64,000 nt of DNA from CAVYUC01 sp963783085 (GCA_963783085.1 CAWAMJ010000010.1:1-64000), one strand, 5' to 3'; shown: positions 24,729 through 35,807, counted from the first letter of the stretch. The notes: generated by a model not told the origin, from the sequence alone. A program made the numbers and translations.

Positions 24729-27700
24729 ATGAAAATACTATATACAATACTCATTATGTTGGTGGGTGTGGGTCCTGTATTGAGCCAGGAATTCGATCTG
24801 GTCATTACTTCAACCGATACCGGAACAAAAACTTACCAGGCAAGAAACAGCATTACATTTGGGAATAATTATTCCTATACTCCTAACGGCGATACTTTAA
24901 CCGCAGAAATAGTAGACCCGATTATTACGGGTACTATTCCTTATTCAAGTGTCGTCGATCCAATGAACCGAACCTTAAATACTTCATATTTGGTTGGCGC
25001 CACCAACGGATCGTTTAATGTTAATGCGTTAGGCGGCGCTACATATACTATCCCATTTCAGGTACCGGAAGGAGTTGACGGATTTGCCCCTTCACTTTCG
25101 TTAACATATTCCAGCAATAGTGGGAACGGCATTGCTGGTTATGGTTGGAATATCGGCGGACTTTCCGTGCTAACAAGGGGACCACAAACTTATTATCATG
25201 ACGGGAATAGCGTTGGGGTTGATTTAACTTCTACCGATCGATTTTTTCTGGACGGGCAAAGATTAATTTGTACCAGCGGGTCTTATGGTGCCGATAACTC
25301 GGAATACAGAACAGAAATAGACAATTTCACTCGTATTAAGTGTATGACGGTTGGTACAAGTTCGCCCAAAAGATTTACGGCAGAAACCAAATCCGGTATC
25401 GACATACAATATGGTTGGGACCTAGATTCGGATCAAACAATTGCTGGATTAAATGAAGAGGTTAGTTGGTATGTAAATAAAATGACTGACCTCTATGGGA
25501 ATACCATTGAGTTTGAGTACTTAAAACAAAACGGACATAATTACATTGGAGAAATTACCTATGGTCCGAATACGATAACCTTTTATTACAAGGAGAGATC
25601 AGACAAAACAACATCATATTTTAGCGGTGGTACCTTAGAGCAAAACTTGATTTTGGACAAGGTTGAAATGAAATATAATTCTACACTTGTTAAGAAATAT
25701 GAATTGAAATACAATTATAATTATACTTCTCCATATTACAGTAACAATTCGGTATTGAACGAAGTAATTGAATACGGAATCAACAACAGCAGGTACAACT
25801 CAACCGCTTTTTCCTATGAATATCCGACAGGCGATTGTGATAACTATACCTATTTTGAATATAATAGCTATATTTCAACAAACTATACACAATATCCGGG
25901 TGATTTTAACGGTGACGGAAGGACAGACATTTTTACTGTAAAAAAATCTGATCTAAAAAGTTGGAAGCTATATCTTGCAACCGAATACGGAGGATTTACA
26001 TACAGTGCCTCAGGAACGTGTCCGGTTACAATAGATTTGGTTATGCCCTCCGACTTGAACGGAGACGGAATGGATGACCTGTTTTTATCTTAATGTTGAA
26101 GGGAGTTTAATTGCCAATAGTGGTGTTTACTATAATTATGCCTATATCAACTGGCAACAAATTTTGGCAACTTCACTTTGATTGACTGGTTGCCCTACAA
26201 GTGATAATTATTAGGATCCAAAATATCAGTATGCAGCTGACTTTGATGGTGACGGAGTACAAGATGTTTAGGGAAAGTCAGAGGTGGGGGATCAATCTCA
26301 GGCAGCGCATGGAACATGTACTCAATGCGTACAACATCTTTAAATACTCATTTTAGTCTCAATAAATATATGGTACGATTCGATAGTTGGGGGAATAAAG
26401 ACTATTTTGGGGATTTTAATGGTGATGGAAAAACAGATATTTGGACATTTGACAGTAACGGGGTTAAAATTTATACTATTAGTGGAAATTCATTGGTAAC
26501 ACTTTATTCCGGCTCTTACCCTAATAAAGATCATCTTTTTAAAATGGGGGACTTTAACGGTGATGGTAAAACCGATATTTTCGTTTATGGTTCCGGCTCT
26601 TACGAATGGTCTCAGTGGCAATTTCGTTTATCAACCGGAACAAGTTTTGTCGCTAAATATTTTACTAAAAAGAAGTCTGATCTGAAAAGCGATGTGGTTT
26701 ATACCGGGGATTTCAATGGCGACGGTCGCACCGATATTCTCGCATTAAGTAAGAATACCAGTAATAATCCGCGACAGTACTATTTTATTACAAAACCCAA
26801 CGCTACTGATATGAGTAGCGAATATTATGAGCGTTCAGAGTACAACAAAGATTATCAGTTTACACTGGGCGATTACGATGGAAATGGTAAAACTGATATT
26901 ATTGTTACATCAGCCACCAACGGTTACAGACGTGGAAAAATAACAGGTAATACAAACATTCTTCTTTCCGATTTGCTGATGGATTAAACAATACCGGAGC
27001 ACTGTCGTATCGAAAGCTTTCAGGAGAATACAGCAACTACGAAAAAGGGACTACTCCGGTTAGTTTCCCCGTTTTTACCTACATGGGACCATTAAATGTT
27101 GTAAGCGAGTACTGGACAAACGGGGGCTCTTCATCTAATCAGGATTACAGTTACACAGGCTTTAAAAATACATAGCCAAGGTAAAGGAGCCTTGGGATTT
27201 GAGCAAACTGTTGTTGAGGAATCGCAATCGGAGTACTAAAACAGAAACGAACTCGGGATACGATGCCACATACTTTTTTCCCAACAGTATTATCCACAAA
27301 AAACTATATAAGTGGAGCAAAAATTAGTGAGACAATAGAAACACATGGGACAAGCATGACAAAAGCATGTAACAGATGGTATTAGAAGTCCTGTATTCCC
27401 TTATGATGATTTATCAATTAAACCGTAACGTATTAAAAGGCCAGCAGGATTCTACCACTTACACCTACGACCCAACAATTAAAGGTAGTTTAAAAAAGCC
27501 AAACAAAAGTTTGACAACGGGGTCATCAAAACAACTACAAATAATTTTTACAGCAACGATGAAACGAATTGGTATATAGGAAGACTTAAGGAATCACTTG
27601 TTAAATCTGAGAAAAGCGGGGAAACGACCCAATCAAACAAAACAACTTATACTTATTATACAGATGGAAAATTAAAACCTGACTTTATCAGGTACAATGT

Positions 27701-30700
27701 TGGAACAAGCTGGGAATATTCAGTAAATCACGATTATTACAGTAACGGAAACTTGAAACAAACCTACCAGCAATCTTCTGGTTTGGGATCATTGGATACC
27801 GATTACGAATACGAAACCAACGGCATTAGGTTTAAAAAAAGTGACTAATCCGTTAAGACTTAAAACAAATTATATCTACAAGATGTATGGTCGTTTCAAA
27901 AAGAAACCGATCACCGGGGGAATAAACCAGCTTTTACCTACGACAATTTGGGACGGCTTGCAACCCAATCGGAACCTAACGGTTTTATTTCTACCACAGC
28001 ATATAACTGGGGATCAGATGGTGTTTTAACGAATGAAGTATATACTGTAACCACATCGGGCAACGACGGCTCGCAAGCCAAAACATGGTACAACAAAGAA
28101 GGAAAGGAACTACGGACGGATGTAAAAAGTTTTGGAGGTACGGTTTATTCGAATACTGGATATGACACAAAAGGAAGGTTGTGGAAAAAATATGAACCGG
28201 CTTCCACAACAGCTATTCCTACTGATTATACGCTGTATGAATATGACACAAAAAACCGTATAGATAAAATTACTACTTCGGGTGGAAAAATTACGGACAT
28301 TTCCTATTCCGGGAATCGCGTGACCAAAACCTCGGAAGGATTAACAAGTTGGAAGGAAACCGATAGCCAGGGATTATTGACCACCGCATCTGATTTTGGG
28401 GGAAGATTTAACCTACAATTATTATCCTAACGGACAGGTGAAAAGAATTAACCATCCGGGAGGAGTAACCCAAATGGAATACGACCTTGCAGGGCATCAA
28501 ACCAAATTAAACGACCCGGATGCAGGAATTATAAAGTATTAATACAATGCCTATGGAAAATAACGACCCAGGTAAATGCGCAGGGAGATAGTACTAACTA
28601 TCGCTACACCTCCGACGGTCTTCTTGATTACCATACCACAGGATCGGAAACAACCAATTATACTTACGATGATTACAAGCAACTAACCAATATTTCTTCG
28701 CCCGATTCAGTAAGCCGTACGTACAGCTATGCAACAACTGGCGTAAAGGGGCGTTTAACAGGCATTGCTGAAAACATAGCAGGCACAAATTTTCCTACTA
28801 CCTTTACCTACGATTTGGGGAGGTTAAAAACCCGCACTCATCCTTCGGGAGTTGTAGAAGAAAATGTGTACGACAGCAACTCCGGACTGCTTGAAAAAGT
28901 GAAAGCAGGCACAACAGTGGTTTGGGATATAGATGCAATGAATGAATACGGACAAATAACCAGCGCCAGGTATGGCGCTAATTTAACAGCTGCCATGAAT
29001 TACGACATGGGACTGCCTGACAATACTACTATTGGAAGTATCTATAGTTATGATTATGAATTCGATCCCAAATTTGGCTGGCCCAACTACCGTAAAAACA
29101 TGAAACACGGAATCCTCACCGAAAACTTCGGGTACGAAAACCTCCGGCTCGACAGTATATGGGGCAGCACAAGCAATGGCTTTGCGTACCAAAACTCCGG
29201 TAATATTACACGCAAAAATGACCTTGGGTTAATGGAATACAACGGTTACCAGGTAACCGACCTGTATGCCAAAGATGCCAACCTTGTACCAACCGACCAA
29301 CAGGAAATTACCTATACCTGGTTCCAGCAGGTCGAGGGCATTACTGAAGGCGATTACGCAGCCACCTTTACTTACAACAGCGACCAGCAACGCTGCAAAA
29401 TGGTTGTGAGCCAAAACGGCAGCACACTTTACACCCGCTGGTACCCAGGCAGCCGTTATATGAAAGAAGTAAAAGGCAGCACCACTACCCAGTACACCTG
29501 GTTGGGGGGCGATTCCTACTCTGCCCCGGCAGTGAGCGTAAAGACAGGAACCGCCACACCGGTTATTTACTATGTTTTGCGCGATTACCTGGGCAGCATA
29601 ACCCATGTGGTAAAGTCCGACCTGTCCACAACAGATGAATATAGTTTTGATGCCTGGGGGAGAAGAAGACAAGCCGCTGATTGGGGTGATTACGATATAA
29701 GTAGCGAACCTAACCTGTTTGCAGGCCGTGGTTTTACAGGGCACGAACATTTACCTGAATTTGGGCTGATTAACATGAACGGTAGGTTGTACGACCCTGT
29801 GCTTGGCCGCTTCCTCAGTCCCGACAATTACGTGCAAATGCCGGATTTAAGCCAGAATTTTAACCGGTACAGTTATGCGTTGAATAATCCGCTGGTGTAT
29901 ACTGACCCCGATGGGGAAATTATATTTACTATAATCGGAGCGTTGTTGGCTCCTGCTACTGGAGGCGCCTCTTTAGCTATTGGAATTGCTATGGACGTAG
30001 GTGGAATTATTAATACAGCAAGTAACTGGTCTACAGTAAAGAGTGGTTTTGAGGATAATACATGGAAGGGCATTGGAAAGATGTTTGGTTTTTACGGCGT
30101 TGGCGGAGGGCAAGTTGCGGCTACATATTATTTAGGACCATTGGGAACAATCGGAAGCACATATGGAGGTGGCGCATTGAATAGTCTAATAATAGATGGG
30201 ACTTTCGACAATTTTGATCCCAACCAAATTACTCAAAACCTTGTAGTTGAAGTAGCAGCTTCTCAATTAGGCTTAGGCAATAAAGCAGGAGATATTGCAT
30301 CTAAGTTATTCAGAAAAGAGATAAGCAAGAACCTTGTGAGCAATTTAGTTTCTCAAAACATTGACGGCATTATCTCTGAGATAGGAATAAGTTCGATTAA
30401 TGAGGGAGGGGTAAAAGAAGGATTGAAAAGCTATTCTAAAAATTGGTGGAAGTATTCATTGTCAGGGCTTTCTCAAGGATATTTGGAAACGAAAGATGTA
30501 AGAACTCAACAAAAAAAGGCTTTTGCTGATAAAGCTAAAGAATACTATAAAAAAAATAGTACAATGACTGGATTTGAGTTTAAACCCAAAGGTGTGATTA
30601 ATTATATATACGATTTTCAAATAATTCTTTCGCCTGCTCTTGACATTAATCCAATAAATTATAAGAATAATAGGCTATTTTCTCCAGCAAGGAATTACTA

Positions 30701-30701
30701 A
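24729..30701 (+). pseudogene. Second giant SpvB/FG-GAP/RHS toxin gene, broken in the middle
   Basis: The frame starts with a signal peptide (ATG 24729, MKILYTILIMLVGVGPVLSQ) and runs through the SpvB-like domain and the first FG-GAP repeats to a TAA at 26091. Further lesions follow: an in-frame TAG at 26269, a frameshift near 26968, a stop near 27175 and several more shifts up to about 28800. From about 28815 the frame is open again to 30701 and contains YD repeats, the complete RHS core (NRYSYALNNPLVYTDPDGE) and an intact tip (GALLAPATGGASLAIGIAMDVG... SPALDINPINYKNNRL). Damage is limited to the FG-GAP/YD backbone. The C-terminal third could still donate its core and tip by recombination. 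The tip's activity is not recognised. Confidence 0.88.
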
Positions 30702-30722
30702 TAAATTTTATAAATTCACACA

Positions 30723-31148
30723 ATGCAAAAATTTTTATCAAGACTAATTATTTTCATCTTTTTTGGCTTTTTATTCTATTATATAATCAAGTCATCAAAT
30801 GAGAACAGTACTAAGAGGGAAAATTTTGCAGAAAAAGGAAACTTGGCGGTTGGTATAATTAAGTCAAAAAGTTATTCCGGAAATAGGTCTGTTAGTTATA
30901 AGTTTTATGTTGAAAATAATGAATTTAGTGGAGGAGATACTCGTTATTATATGGATTCGAATGAAGCTTATAACACATTTCTTGATAATGAAAAATCAAA
31001 ACCAGGGAAAAAATTTCTTGTGATTTATGATGCAAATAATCCAAAAAAATCTATAATCAGGTTAGATTATCCAATCAAAGATAGCACCGATTTTAAACGG
31101 TATTTAAAAGAATTTGAGCAACTACGGAATCAAAAAATAGAAGAATAG
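30723..31148 (+). CDS. Single-pass membrane protein, candidate immunity family A
   Basis: This 141-aa protein starts 21 bases after the second rhs gene. It has an N-terminal transmembrane helix (LIIFIFFGFLFYYIIKSS) and a soluble domain (KGNLAVGIIKSKSYSGNRSVSYKFYVENNEF... GKKFLVIYDANNPKKSIIRLDYPIKDSTDFKRY). The last 30 residues match the part of the 35233 gene that lies behind its stop codon. A terminator at 31156 closes the unit. Proposed immunity protein for the tip of rhs copy 2. Confidence 0.65.
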   Translation: MQKFLSRLIIFIFFGFLFYYIIKSSNENSTKRENFAEKGNLAVGIIKSKSYSGNRSVSYKFYVENNEFSGGDTRYYMDSNEAYNTFLDNEKSKPGKKFLVIYDANNPKKSIIRLDYPIKDSTDFKRYLKEFEQLRNQKIEE

Positions 31149-31155
31149 AAAGCGA

Positions 31156-31181
31156 AAGCCCTGGAATTTCCGGGGCTTTTC
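31156..31181 (+). terminator. Intrinsic terminator after rhs copy 2 and its immunity candidate
   Basis: AAAGCCC-T-GGAA pairs with TTCC-G-GGGCTTT, with the loop formed by a single T region, followed by TCAAGG. The stem is strong but the T-tract is short. Confidence 0.6.
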
Positions 31182-31230
31182 AAGGATTGTACAACATAAC
31201 TATTGACCTTCTTACTCGAAGAGTATAACT

Positions 31231-32592
31231 ATGATACCAAATCCAATGCATTCGCAAAAATGGAATCAGAAGCGAAACAATTATCCGCTAGCCAGGCTGG
31301 GGGGCGATGCCTATTCTGTACCGGCAGTAAGCATAAAGATAGGAACGGGCACACCAGTTGTTTACTATGTTTTACGCGATTACCTTGGAAGTATAGCCCA
31401 TGTTGTAAAATCTGACCTATCAACAACAAAAGAATACAGTTTTGATGCATGGGGGCGCCGCCGTGATAAAGACGATTGGAGCTATACCTTAAGCAGCGAA
31501 CCCGACCTGACCGCCGACCGAGGTTTTACCGAACACGAATACCTTTCGTATTTTAATATAGTAAATATGAATGGGCGTCTGTACGATCCACTGGTAGGAA
31601 GATTTTTAAGCCCTGATGAGAATGTGCAGTTGCCTGATTTTTCACAGAATTTTAATAGGTATTCGTATGCATTGAATAATCCTCTCATATATACTGACCC
31701 CGACGGTGAATTTATTGTTGCTGCAATTATTATAGGTGCTGTAGTAGGTGCTTATATTGGCGGCGCAGCTGCAGACGGCTGGGAATATAACCCTGGCAAA
31801 TGGGATTGGGATAGGGATACTTGGGCAGGGATTGGTTTGGGAGCTGTGATAGGAGGCGCAGCAGGTGTTGGTTTCTATTATGCTGCCCCGGCTCTCGCAA
31901 ATACAGGTTTTTTTGCTCATTTTGGTGCAAGTGGTGCAGTCGCAGCCTATACTGTGATTGGAGGGGTTGCAGGTGGATTGGCTGGATACGGTGCTGGGTT
32001 TTCTGGTGGAATGCTTTATAGTGATGGTGACTGGGGGTACTCACACCAAAGCGGAATTCATGGTGCAAAAGTTGGTGCAACTGTAGGTTCTGTAATAGGT
32101 GCTGTTTCTGGAAATATAGCTGCTTATGAACCACCAAAATCACCCCCACCAGTAGAAATGCCAGAAAGACCTAAATGGGATGGCCCATACTATCACGGAA
32201 CAGAAGAGGAAGCAAAAGAGATGTTATTATCATCAAGTAAAATGTTTAATGTAGAAACAAGTTATTGGAGTACCTCTAAAGGGTATTATTTTGCTCCTAT
32301 CCAAGGAGAAGCTTATGCATATCATTGGAATCCTGTTACAAAAACAGCATCTAATTTTAATACTCCAGCTGGTTATAAATTTAATACTATAAAAAGTACA
32401 TATCGTTATACTTACGTTGACCAAGGAAGTCGCACTTTAATTCCTAATATTTTTCAAACTTCATTAATTTATGAGAAAGTTCATACACATCCAGGAAGTA
32501 GAGAACCTGGTGCTTTTGATGTACTATTTAGATATGCTTTTGGTATTCCGGGTAGAGTATTGGGATGGAATGGTGTCGAATATTCATATTGA
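31231..32592 (+). CDS. Orphan RHS tip 2 with a JAB-like C-terminal domain
   Basis: The 453-aa frame starts at an ATG at 31231, but RHS homology begins only at about 31296, inside the core at LGGDAYSVPAVSIK. The core is a mosaic: its first part matches rhs copy 2, while 31564-31668 is identical to 16649-16753 of the intact gene. The tip has a long Gly/Ala-rich membrane-active-looking stretch (about 160-300), then PYYHGTEEEAKEMLLSS and a final KVHTHPGSREPGAFDVLFRYAFGIPGRVL. HxHP followed by an acidic residue and a short helix resembles JAB/DUF4329 metallo-isopeptidase-type toxins. It has no signal peptide. Confidence 0.78.
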   Translation: MIPNPMHSQKWNQKRNNYPLARLGGDAYSVPAVSIKIGTGTPVVYYVLRDYLGSIAHVVKSDLSTTKEYSFDAWGRRRDKDDWSYTLSSEPDLTADRGFTEHEYLSYFNIVNMNGRLYDPLVGRFLSPDENVQLPDFSQNFNRYSYALNNPLIYTDPDGEFIVAAIIIGAVVGAYIGGAAADGWEYNPGKWDWDRDTWAGIGLGAVIGGAAGVGFYYAAPALANTGFFAHFGASGAVAAYTVIGGVAGGLAGYGAGFSGGMLYSDGDWGYSHQSGIHGAKVGATVGSVIGAVSGNIAAYEPPKSPPPVEMPERPKWDGPYYHGTEEEAKEMLLSSSKMFNVETSYWSTSKGYYFAPIQGEAYAYHWNPVTKTASNFNTPAGYKFNTIKSTYRYTYVDQGSRTLIPNIFQTSLIYEKVHTHPGSREPGAFDVLFRYAFGIPGRVLGWNGVEYSY

Positions 32593-32602
32593 TTGTAAAA
32601 TA

Positions 32603-33175
32603 ATGAAACGAATATTTCTTATTTTTTTTTTGTTAGTTGTATCTAAATTCCTTTTTTCTCAAAAGGTACATGAGTGTTATAATGACAGTGTTAGTGTTGA
32701 TTGGAATGATATACGAATAGTGTATGATGAATATATTATAAAGGAAAATACTAATAGAAAAATTGTCTTAGTTGATTTTAAAAACATTGATAGTCTAAAT
32801 ATTGTTACTATTGTAGAAAGTAATGAGGTTTTTGAGTTATTCTTTAAACAACCGGACTGTTTTATGTTTGACTCATGTAATATTAATGTTGTTTATGTTT
32901 ATTCGGAACAATACTATAAAAGAAAAGATAGTTTGTGGCTTAATAGGATAATGACAGAAACAACAAAGATTCTGGGGTTTCCTAAAATAATTGTTAATTG
33001 GCAGCGAGATAGTATTGTTTCTATTGATAGTGCTTTAACTGTTGAAGAAACTTCATGGGAATCTTGCATAAGGCAGTATTATATAAAAGAAGGTGTAGTT
33101 ACAAAGAGGCAAACTGTAAATAAAATGTATTATAAGGATACGGGGTTCCCTAAGGGGGTTTTATATTTTAGATAA
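32603..33175 (+). CDS. Secreted protein, candidate immunity for orphan tip 2
   Basis: This 190-aa protein has a signal peptide (MKRIFLIFFLLVVSKFLFSQ) and an acidic, aromatic mature part with no recognised domain (WNDIRIVYDEYII, FFKQPDCFMFDSCNI, EETSWESCIRQYYIKEG). The open frame extends upstream to 32471 inside the toxin gene, but the ATG at 32603, ten bases after the toxin stop, is the only one giving a signal peptide. A periplasmic immunity protein would suggest its toxin acts outside the cytoplasm. Confidence 0.6.
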   Translation: MKRIFLIFFLLVVSKFLFSQKVHECYNDSVSVDWNDIRIVYDEYIIKENTNRKIVLVDFKNIDSLNIVTIVESNEVFELFFKQPDCFMFDSCNINVVYVYSEQYYKRKDSLWLNRIMTETTKILGFPKIIVNWQRDSIVSIDSALTVEETSWESCIRQYYIKEGVVTKRQTVNKMYYKDTGFPKGVLYFR

Positions 33176-33233
33176 GTGTAGAGATTAACGAATAAAGGCC
33201 TCGAAAATTACTTCGGGGCCCCTTGCTGGCGCA

Positions 33234-33278
33234 GGTCTGTGACCTGTGTCTTGCTTTGCAAACGCAAATTATTTGCCC
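33234..33278. repeat. Intercassette repeat, copy 1
   Basis: GGTCTGTGACCTGTGTCTTG followed by CTTTGCAAACGCAAATTATTTGCCC. Two related copies are at 35749-35795 and 38246-38293. All contain GGTCTGTGACC, CTTTG(C/T)AAA.GC and AAATTATTT. The copy lies at the start of the next orphan tip, just after a GGCCTCGAA/TTCGGGGCC hairpin (33198-33221). Confidence 0.7.
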
Positions 33279-35233
33279 TTACAGGCCACAAATTACATAT
33301 CTATGTCGGCTTGAGGGTTTATCTTCAATACCAAAATGGTTATATTAGCACGGTGAGTGAAACAGGCAATATATTTAGTGCCGGCGATTACAACAAATGG
33401 GGCCGGATAACCGGCTACTCCCTGGGCAACGGGTTAACGGTAACACTTGGATATGATGAATACGGTTTGCCCTCTTCAGCACAAATCCCTGGAGTACAAA
33501 ACATGGAGTATAAGTTTGATGAGCTCACCGGAAACCTGCTGTGGAGAAAAGATGTTTTGAATGCCGCACAAGATACATTTACCTACGACAACCTGATGAA
33601 AAACCGGCTCGAAACCTGGGAGGTGGTGAATTCAGGAACTACCTATTCGGCAAATTATGCCGCCAACGGAAACATCGACAGTAAAACCGGTTTGGGCACA
33701 TACAGTTACGATGGCCCGCAGCCTCATGCCGTAACCGGAATAGACAATACCGGAAATCTGGTGAGCGAAACAGAACAAACAATTGAGTATACACCGTTTA
33801 ATAAAGTAGACACCATTACCGAAGGCAATTACCGGCTTGAAATTACCTATGGCCCCGACCAGGCCCGTAAAATAACCGGGTTGTACAACAACGACGTACT
33901 GGAAAAAACCAAATATTTTGTGGGCGGCAGTTACGAGGTGGAAATCGACGGCTCAGGCAACGAACGCAAGCTGCATTATATTTATGGCGGCGACGGACTG
34001 GCAGCTATTTTTGTAAAAACAGCTACTACGAGTAGTTTGTATTACATTCATAAAGACCACCTTGGTTCTTACCTGGCGGTTACAGATGAAACCGGGGCAA
34101 AGATTGATTCAACCAATTTCGATGCCTGGGGGCGGAGGCGTAATCCTTCCAACTGGTCTTTTTCAAGTGTTCCTGCTAATAACCTGTTCGACCGTGGTTT
34201 TACAGGCCACGAACACCTGGATGAATTTGGACATGTGAATATGAATGGCCGGGTGTACGACCCTATATTAGGGCGTTTTCTAAGTCCCGACAATTACGTG
34301 CAGATGCCGGATTTCAGCCAGAATTTTAACCGGTACAGTTACGCGTTGAATAACCCGCTGGTATATACTGACCCGGACGGGGAGATTATTTTTACCATAA
34401 TCGGGGCATTGTTAGCTCCTGTCACTGGAGGTGCTTCATTACCTATTGGAATTGCTGCTGATATTGGCTCTGTTATTAATGTTGCTTCAAACTGGAATAA
34501 TATTGATAATTTTGGAGAAGGGCTTGGCTATTATGGTGTCGGAGCGGTAAGTGGTGCAGTATCTCAAATTCCCGGAGCTGGAATTCCATTATCTGGATTT
34601 ATAAGTGGTGCAGGTAATGAGTTTTTAAATACCAATATTTTAACCGATGATGTTTCTTGGAGTGATTTAGATGGAAATGATGCTGGTAGAATTTTACTTT
34701 CTGGCGGAATTGGAGCAGCATCAAGTTATTATGGAGCTAAATGGGGAGGTCAATTCTCTGATAAAGCAATTAATGGTCTAAATGTAGATTCTATGTTTAT
34801 GAGAAATACATTTGAGAAAACCAGTCAAGGTTTTACAGGTGGCTATATTAATGGTTTTTTCAATAAAGCAATGCTAGGTAGCGGAGATGTTAAGACAGCT
34901 TTTAAATCTGGACTTGTACAAGGTGGATGGGGGGCTGCATTTGGTTTTACAATTAGTAGTGTTGAATATGGTTTAAATAGAAGTGGCGTTGAACAATATT
35001 GGACAAAAAAAGAATTAAGCATAAAAATAAAAAGTCCATATGATGATTATTATGAATACAATTTCAAATATGAAAATGGTACCCAACCAAACAGTCCATA
35101 TTATAAATACAATCCAAGAACAACACCGTCCAATATGCCTGGTAATAATTGGCAAGTTCCAATGAGAGCTCCGACTTCTCCACCAAGGAATTTTAACTTG
35201 TGGAAAATAATTTATCCTGAACTTTATTATTAA
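33239..35233 (+). CDS. Orphan RHS tip 3 on a divergent core
   Basis: The 664-aa frame opens at a GTG inside the intercassette repeat, but RHS similarity begins at about 33335 (GYISTVSETGNIFSAGDYNKWG), so the real start is uncertain. The core comes from a different RHS lineage (YIYGGDGLAAIFVKTATTSSLYYIHKDHLGSYLAVTDETG) until NMNGRVYDPILGRFLSPDNYVQ. From there it is close to rhs copy 2, including the post-core GEIIFTIIGALLAPVTGGASL. The tip ends in a Pro-rich tail (TTPSNMPGNNWQVPMRAPTSPP). No known toxin family is recognised. It has no signal peptide and overlaps the next gene by one base (TAATG). Confidence 0.78.
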   Translation: MTCVLLCKRKLFALTGHKLHIYVGLRVYLQYQNGYISTVSETGNIFSAGDYNKWGRITGYSLGNGLTVTLGYDEYGLPSSAQIPGVQNMEYKFDELTGNLLWRKDVLNAAQDTFTYDNLMKNRLETWEVVNSGTTYSANYAANGNIDSKTGLGTYSYDGPQPHAVTGIDNTGNLVSETEQTIEYTPFNKVDTITEGNYRLEITYGPDQARKITGLYNNDVLEKTKYFVGGSYEVEIDGSGNERKLHYIYGGDGLAAIFVKTATTSSLYYIHKDHLGSYLAVTDETGAKIDSTNFDAWGRRRNPSNWSFSSVPANNLFDRGFTGHEHLDEFGHVNMNGRVYDPILGRFLSPDNYVQMPDFSQNFNRYSYALNNPLVYTDPDGEIIFTIIGALLAPVTGGASLPIGIAADIGSVINVASNWNNIDNFGEGLGYYGVGAVSGAVSQIPGAGIPLSGFISGAGNEFLNTNILTDDVSWSDLDGNDAGRILLSGGIGAASSYYGAKWGGQFSDKAINGLNVDSMFMRNTFEKTSQGFTGGYINGFFNKAMLGSGDVKTAFKSGLVQGGWGAAFGFTISSVEYGLNRSGVEQYWTKKELSIKIKSPYDDYYEYNFKYENGTQPNSPYYKYNPRTTPSNMPGNNWQVPMRAPTSPPRNFNLWKIIYPELYY

Positions 35234-35628
35234 TGGGTAAGATGAAAAAAAATATGATTGAAATAATACTTGTTTCAGCTTTAGTAATAGGTATATTTAG
35301 TTACAGAATATTAAATAATAAAGATGAACAAGAGATAATGCAAAAAGGAGAGTTAGCAATAGGAACGGTCGTAGGAGTAAGTAAGACAGGTTGGTATAGT
35401 CGAGCCAACGTTAGTTTTTCTTTTTACTGTGATACACAGAAAATTGTTAAACCTCTAAGTAAATATCCGAGTAATATCAATGTACAACGAGACGAAAGAT
35501 TTTTAGTTGCCTATTTACCTAATAATCAAACGAAAGCAATTATGTAATTTGATTACCCTGTCAATGATAGTACGGATTTTAAACGGTACGTTAAAGAGTT
35601 TGAAGAAATGCGAAAGCAAAAAGAGTAA
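35233..35628 (+). pseudogene. Membrane protein family A gene with an internal stop
   Basis: The frame codes 104 aa, with a transmembrane helix (IILVSALVIGIFSYRIL) and QKGELAIGTVVGVSKTGWYSRANVSFSFYC, and stops at TAA 35545-35547. The same frame continues for 27 more codons (FDYPVNDSTDFKRYVKEFEEMRKQKE) to a TAA at 35626-35628, matching the end of the protein at 30723-31148 (LDYPIKDSTDFKRYLKEFEQL). The stop has replaced an Arg codon of the relative. The start overlaps the toxin stop (TAATG). The shortened protein could still be functional. Confidence 0.8.
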
Positions 35629-35630
35629 AT

Positions 35631-35657
35631 AAAAAAGCCCGGCAAGTCCGGGCTTTT
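35631..35657 (+). terminator. Intrinsic terminator after orphan cassette 3
   Basis: AAAAAAGCCCGG pairs with CCGGGCTTTTTT around a CAAGT loop. The A-tract before and T-tract after the stem make it potentially bidirectional. Confidence 0.85.
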
Positions 35658-35748
35658 TTACTGGTTCAAATTTATCTTACCGTCTAGTAAGCCCTTCATG
35701 TGTTTTTTTGGTAAGCATGGAGTTTATGATTTTAACCCCGCTGCCTCG

Positions 35749-35795
35749 GGTCTGTGACCCGTCCCTTACTTTGCAAAAGCAAAATTATTTGAGCA
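35749..35795. repeat. Intercassette repeat, copy 2
   Basis: GGGTCTGTGACCCGTCCCTT then ACTTTGCAAAAGCAAAATTATTTGAGC. It lies about 15 bases before the point where RHS homology of orphan tip 4 begins (35808). The first ten bases are palindrome-like (GGGTCTGTGACCC). Confidence 0.7.
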
Positions 35796-35807
35796 AATGA
35801 GTAAGGC

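Noticed and set aside
26094..28814. Small separate genes within the broken rhs (for example 26316-26987 and 27948-28430)
   Set aside because: Their translations are consecutive FG-GAP and YD segments of one RHS protein, in changing frames, so they are fragments of a single pseudogene.
32471..32602. Upstream start for the secreted immunity candidate
   Set aside because: This part overlaps the toxin frame and would bury the signal peptide; the ATG at 32603 is the credible start.
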